A DNA stretch of 10,238 bases from Euperipatoides rowelli. Taxonomy: Eukaryota; Onychophora; Udeonychophora; Euonychophora; Peripatopsidae. The position numbers and the translations under genes were made by a program. Position 1 is the first letter of the stretch. Each line of letters starts with the position of its first letter. This document shows, one piece after another, positions 7,466 through 10,238 of this stretch. The stretch lies in NCBI GenBank assembly GCA_003024985.2, contig PXIH01S0008784.1, one strand, 5' to 3'. The notes below the pieces were generated by a model that saw only the letters and a list, made by a program, of their open reading frames with translations, had not been told where the DNA came from and searched no databases.

Positions 7466-7700
7466 AAAAAATCAAAAATTTTGAAAAATGTTCAGATCAT
7501 GTTATAATTTGATTTTTGTTTTGACCTTGGGGTGTAGAATATGGATATGAAAGGACAAGTTCATATCTCATAAGGGGTGGTCGCTATGGACCCCTAAAAA
7601 ATCGAAATTTTTAAAACTGATCCAATCATGTTGTAATATGTTTAGGATATGGATCTAAAATATGTGTATGAAATTACAACCTCCTAACTTATCAGGTTTG
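7466..7700 (+). repeat. Two diverged copies of a roughly 130-bp unit
   Basis: The copies begin near 7466 (aaatcaaaaattttg) and 7598 (aaatcgaaatttttaa). Each continues with gatcatgttataat or ccaatcatgttgtaat, then atatggat, atatgaaa or gtatgaaa, and tcatatctcataag or cctaacttatcag. They follow the CCGGAAGT array directly and are probably part of the same repetitive unit. A short stem, aggggt (7572-7577) with acccct (7589-7594), lies between them. Confidence 0.5.
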
Positions 7701-7911
7701 TGAGTTATTAATATTACAATATTTTAAAATAGCCTATTGCAATAACGTGCATAACCATAATATTAATATTTAATACACTAGATTTAAAGAATAACTCATA
7801 ATTGAGTGGATAATCAGACTCGGCATACTTTAATTAGTCAGAGTATAAAATTATAGCCAGATCGGATTATTAATGATTTATTTTTAAGGCCCGATAGAGA
7901 ATAAAGTCATA
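7701..7911. other. AT-rich stretch, no gene recognised
   Basis: No supported gene lies here. It is adjacent to the minus-strand LINE-like fragment at 8006-8176 and could be its 3' UTR, since that fragment reads toward lower coordinates. Confidence 0.35.
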
Positions 7912-7946
7912 TACAGTATCTATTCCACGCTAATGTAGATACTGTA
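7912..7946. repeat. Perfect 11-bp stem hairpin
   Basis: TACAGTATCTA (7912-7922) and TAGATACTGTA (7936-7946) are exact inverted copies around a 13-nt loop (ttccacgctaatg). The right arm begins a 12-bp direct repeat, GATACTGTAGGT, found at 7938-7949 and 8224-8235. Confidence 0.65.
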
Positions 7947-8005
7947 GGTAAATCGTTATCGTAGGAGCATACTCAATCATTTATTTATTTATAGAATTGT
8001 TCAAT

Positions 8006-8176
8006 TTAATTTTGAATCCATAGGACGTAGAATAATCTTAATTGGATTATAAATTTGTAACACATTTGGAGTAGTAATAAGTGCTCTAAAGAGTCGGCAG
8101 ATTGATCACAATCACACATAAATTGAGTACCATAAATTGAGCAGTTTTCTAGGGAGATGCAAATAGAAATCTTGCA
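8006..8176 (-). pseudogene. Possible C-terminal Cys/His motif of a non-LTR retrotransposon ORF2
   Basis: One minus frame is open for 57 codons, from 8176 to the TAA at 8006-8008. It contains SLENCSIYGTQFMCDCDQ followed by SADSLEHLLLLQMCYKF. The order Cys-x-Cys, then a Ser/Leu-Glu-His-Leu-Leu block, then Cys followed by Tyr resembles the C-terminal C...C..ES.EHLL..C..Y motif of several LINE clades (R1, jockey and relatives). Here six residues lie between His and the last Cys, where four is usual. Upstream the reading breaks at a TGA. No RT domain is visible nearby. The resemblance is by eye over a short stretch. Confidence 0.4.
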
Positions 8177-8178
8177 TC
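8156..8178. repeat. 7-bp stem hairpin
   Basis: GATGCAA (8156-8162) pairs exactly with TTGCATC (8172-8178) around nine bases. It lies inside the putative LINE coding fragment, so it may be incidental. Confidence 0.35.
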
Positions 8179-8184
8179 AAGAAT

Positions 8185-8226
8185 GAGATTCACGCTTTTA
8201 GCGTGATCTCTCGCTCCTAGCGTGAT
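8185..8226. repeat. Hairpin plus repeated AGCGTGAT
   Basis: Gagattcacgc (8185-8195) pairs with gcgtgatctc (8201-8210) with one bulged base around a loop of about five bases. A second tagcgtgat follows at 8218-8226, with tcgctcc between them. The GC-rich words stand out from the AT-rich flanks. Confidence 0.45.
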
Positions 8227-8439
8227 ACTGTAGGTTACGCTTAATACATAATTCTAATTATTTCTAGTATAATTAAAAGTTTTTAATAGTCCTTGAGTGT
8301 ATGCCACGGATACATTGTTAGTTAATTTGTACATCCAATTGGGAACTGATGAAATGGGAATCATAGTTGTTAAAGCATTTTGAAAATATTGTGAACCAGG
8401 TTGTTTGTCTTCAAATCAGTCATGTCATTATGTGAGGGT

Positions 8440-8522
8440 CGCTACCTCATGAAGGGCATGGTTTGCTTGAGGTGAACAAAGTGGGGATCAAATTATTGCA
8501 TTGGCTAAAATTTCCATCCCTG
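8440..8522 (-). mobile_element. hAT-like terminus of the CAGGGATGGAAA type
   Basis: Read on the minus strand from 8522, the sequence starts CAGGGATGGAAATTTTAGCC. The first 12 bases equal those of the terminus at 2233, in opposite orientation, and then the two diverge. The flanks (attttttt at 8523-8530 against atatggta at 2225-2232) do not match, so the two do not bound a single undisturbed insertion. The inner boundary of this piece is an estimate. Confidence 0.5.
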
Positions 8523-10138
8523 ATTTTTTTTGGAATGCAACCGGATAAACCCAAGCCATTCAAACAAGTACAAGTTTTTTTTCAGTTACCATTAGCCTAA
8601 ATTACTCAAACAGCGATACTCAGGATTTTATGGAACCGGGGTAACAGACCCGTAAGAAAAAACTTTTTTCTTTTTTCACTTTTCTTTTTTTGTTAAGTGT
8701 CGTCGAATGTGGTGAAATAGATCTATCTATATCCTCCACATTTGAATGATGGGTAATATCTACATAGCCAGAACATCACTTAGTCACTAATTCACAGCAG
8801 AACTGCTATCCTAGTCTGAATGTGTTAACATTTTTTTTGCACATACAGTACCATACAGGGCCTTTAAAATTAAGATTAGCAATTTGTACATTTCCATCCT
8901 AAGGGTAGCCCGGTAGATTAAATCATATTTATAAAGAGACACACTCATACACAGTCAAATCCATTATACAGACAGACATAGCAATATCAAATATTTTTAA
9001 TGACTGAGTTATAAATGTAGACTTGTCAGAGAAATACTGAAAAGTGTACATTAATCTGGTGGTGAAATTTTTTTTTAATTCATGTCCCTTACATTTTTTA
9101 TCCATAAAAAGTATCTATTCCAAATTTCACTACAAGATATTAAAGAATTCATAAATTTGAACAAATGTTTGTTAGCCTATACAAACTAGACCTATTTTCC
9201 CAATATATCACTTGTCAAAACTCAATATAATTATTGTATTTCATTATAAAATTATAAATTTTTAATATACTATGCTGTATAAATTTATACTCTACCATGA
9301 GTTACTGTATATAAGGATATTATCCCAAAACTTGTTTATAAATTTTGTTAAAATAATAATTGTTTATTATGTAAGGTTAAAAGAAATGACTATGGTTCAA
9401 ATTGTATTTTGTGAAAAAATGGAATATAATTAATTCTATCTTTTTGTTTTGTTTTTTTCATTTGCAATAGTCCCTTTAAAATAAAAATGATTTTTTTTAT
9501 TAAAATCCAAAATGAATAGTTTAAATCTGTAATAAAGATTATTGGTATATTTAATCTATTTGATTTTTCACAAAAAATCAATTTAGAATCCCTTTAAAAT
9601 TTAAAAATATATCAAAATAATTTTATATAGTTTTATCATAAATCGTAAACAAGCCATTTATTATTATTATTATTACTTGGGTTTATTTATCAACAAGAAA
9701 GGCATATACAATTAATCAAAACTATATATTAGCTTAGCCCCATGACAGGATGTAGCCAATATTTACAATTTCAAACAATAATTGATTCATAGGAATACTA
9801 ACACAGTAAATAAAGAATAAATAAATAAAATAATACCATAATAATATGAGTTCCAATGAATCTCCAATGTCTAAAACATTTGAAAAGATGTCTATGAAAT
9901 ATTTCCGATGTAAACGTTCAATCATAATCATCAAGCGTATATAAAGCCTTCACATTTAGCAAACATTAAAATAATTAACGTACTCGACAACTTAGTTCAT
10001 ATTTCAAATGTTCAATGAAGTTCACAACAATTAGCGACAAAAAGTTTCTGATTCCAAAGTCAGTTATAAAAATAAGGCATAAAGGAGAAACAATAAATAT
10101 CATATTAAAGAAAAATTCCACCAGACACTGAACAAATT
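8523..10138. other. Long AT-rich stretch with no supported gene
   Basis: Open minus frames at 9390-9581 and 9734-9934 are Ile, Phe, Tyr and Lys rich, as expected of A/T runs, and carry no motif. CAGGGCCTTTAAAATTAAG at 8856 resembles a hAT start but has no mate or flanking duplication. TCCCTTTAAAAT occurs at 9471-9482 and 9589-9600. Confidence 0.5.
9658..9675. repeat. (TTA)6 microsatellite
   Basis: Six uninterrupted TTA units occupy this span. Such a short repeat is ordinary in AT-rich nuclear DNA. Confidence 0.9.
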
Positions 10139-10238
10139 CAAGGGCTCGAAAAATCCTATGTCCGAGGGGCCCGGGACACCAAAAAAATTAGTCCGGGCGT
10201 GTAAAAAATAATGTCAGGGGCCCATCTGGGAACCTAAA
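10139..10238 (+). mobile_element. hAT-like termini, truncated by the window edge
   Basis: A GC-rich block begins at 10139 with CAAGGGCTCGAAAAATCC and contains gaggggcccggg. A second start, CAGGGGCCCATCTGGG, lies at 10215. Both have the CA(A/G)GGG form of hAT ends and run into the right edge of the window. They may be one element with a complex terminus or one element inserted in another. No transposase is visible. Confidence 0.45.

Noticed and set aside
9390-9934. Two minus frames of 63 and 66 codons
   Set aside because: Their residues are mostly Ile, Phe, Tyr, Leu and Lys from A/T runs; no motif, no context.
1-10238. CRISPR array, tRNA, rRNA or prokaryotic operon
   Set aside because: No regularly spaced identical repeats, no tRNA T-loop signature and no close-packed ORFs were found.

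Overview
This window looks like AT-rich nuclear DNA from a metazoan, probably an invertebrate (arthropod is my guess, weakly held). It has no long intact ORF, no operon-like gene packing and no rRNA or tRNA that I can see. It does have many homopolymer runs and a high density of decayed transposable elements of eukaryotic type: hAT DNA transposons and non-LTR retrotransposons. Three isolated Ns (1284, 2326, 5395) suggest a draft assembly.

Layout. 1-58 is the terminal piece of a hAT-like element that runs off the left edge. 148 onward is a second hAT-like terminus. 466-1026 is the 3' end of a non-LTR reverse transcriptase ORF on the + strand, readable with two frameshifts, probably followed by its 3' UTR to about 1285. 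1290-2232 holds nothing I recognise. At 2233 a hAT terminus begins with six subterminal GTCAGTA-type repeats. From 3859 down to 2882, on the minus strand, lie the broken remains of a hAT-type transposase C-terminus (HGNASVERGF core motif). A third hAT terminus, with TCCAGTA subterminal repeats, faces inward at 3988.

4348-4718 is a short non-autonomous hAT element with a perfect 8-bp target-site duplication (tctgtact). 4903-4968 is a nearly perfect 66-bp hairpin. A terminus related to the 4348-4718 family ends at 6261. 6822-7700 is a diverged tandem array whose units carry CAAAATGG and CCGGAAGT motifs (YY1-like and ETS-like). 7790-8240 is rich in short hairpins and overlaps a minus-strand fragment that resembles the C-terminal Cys/His motif of a LINE ORF2. 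A hAT terminus ends at 8522. 8523-10138 is AT-rich and largely featureless, and the window closes with two more hAT-like termini (10139 and 10215).

No host gene could be supported. The sequences do not form a working pathway. They read as a nested graveyard of hAT and LINE copies with only fragments of protein-coding capacity. The most informative items are the transposase pseudogene, the element with an exact duplication, the long hairpin and the motif-rich tandem array.
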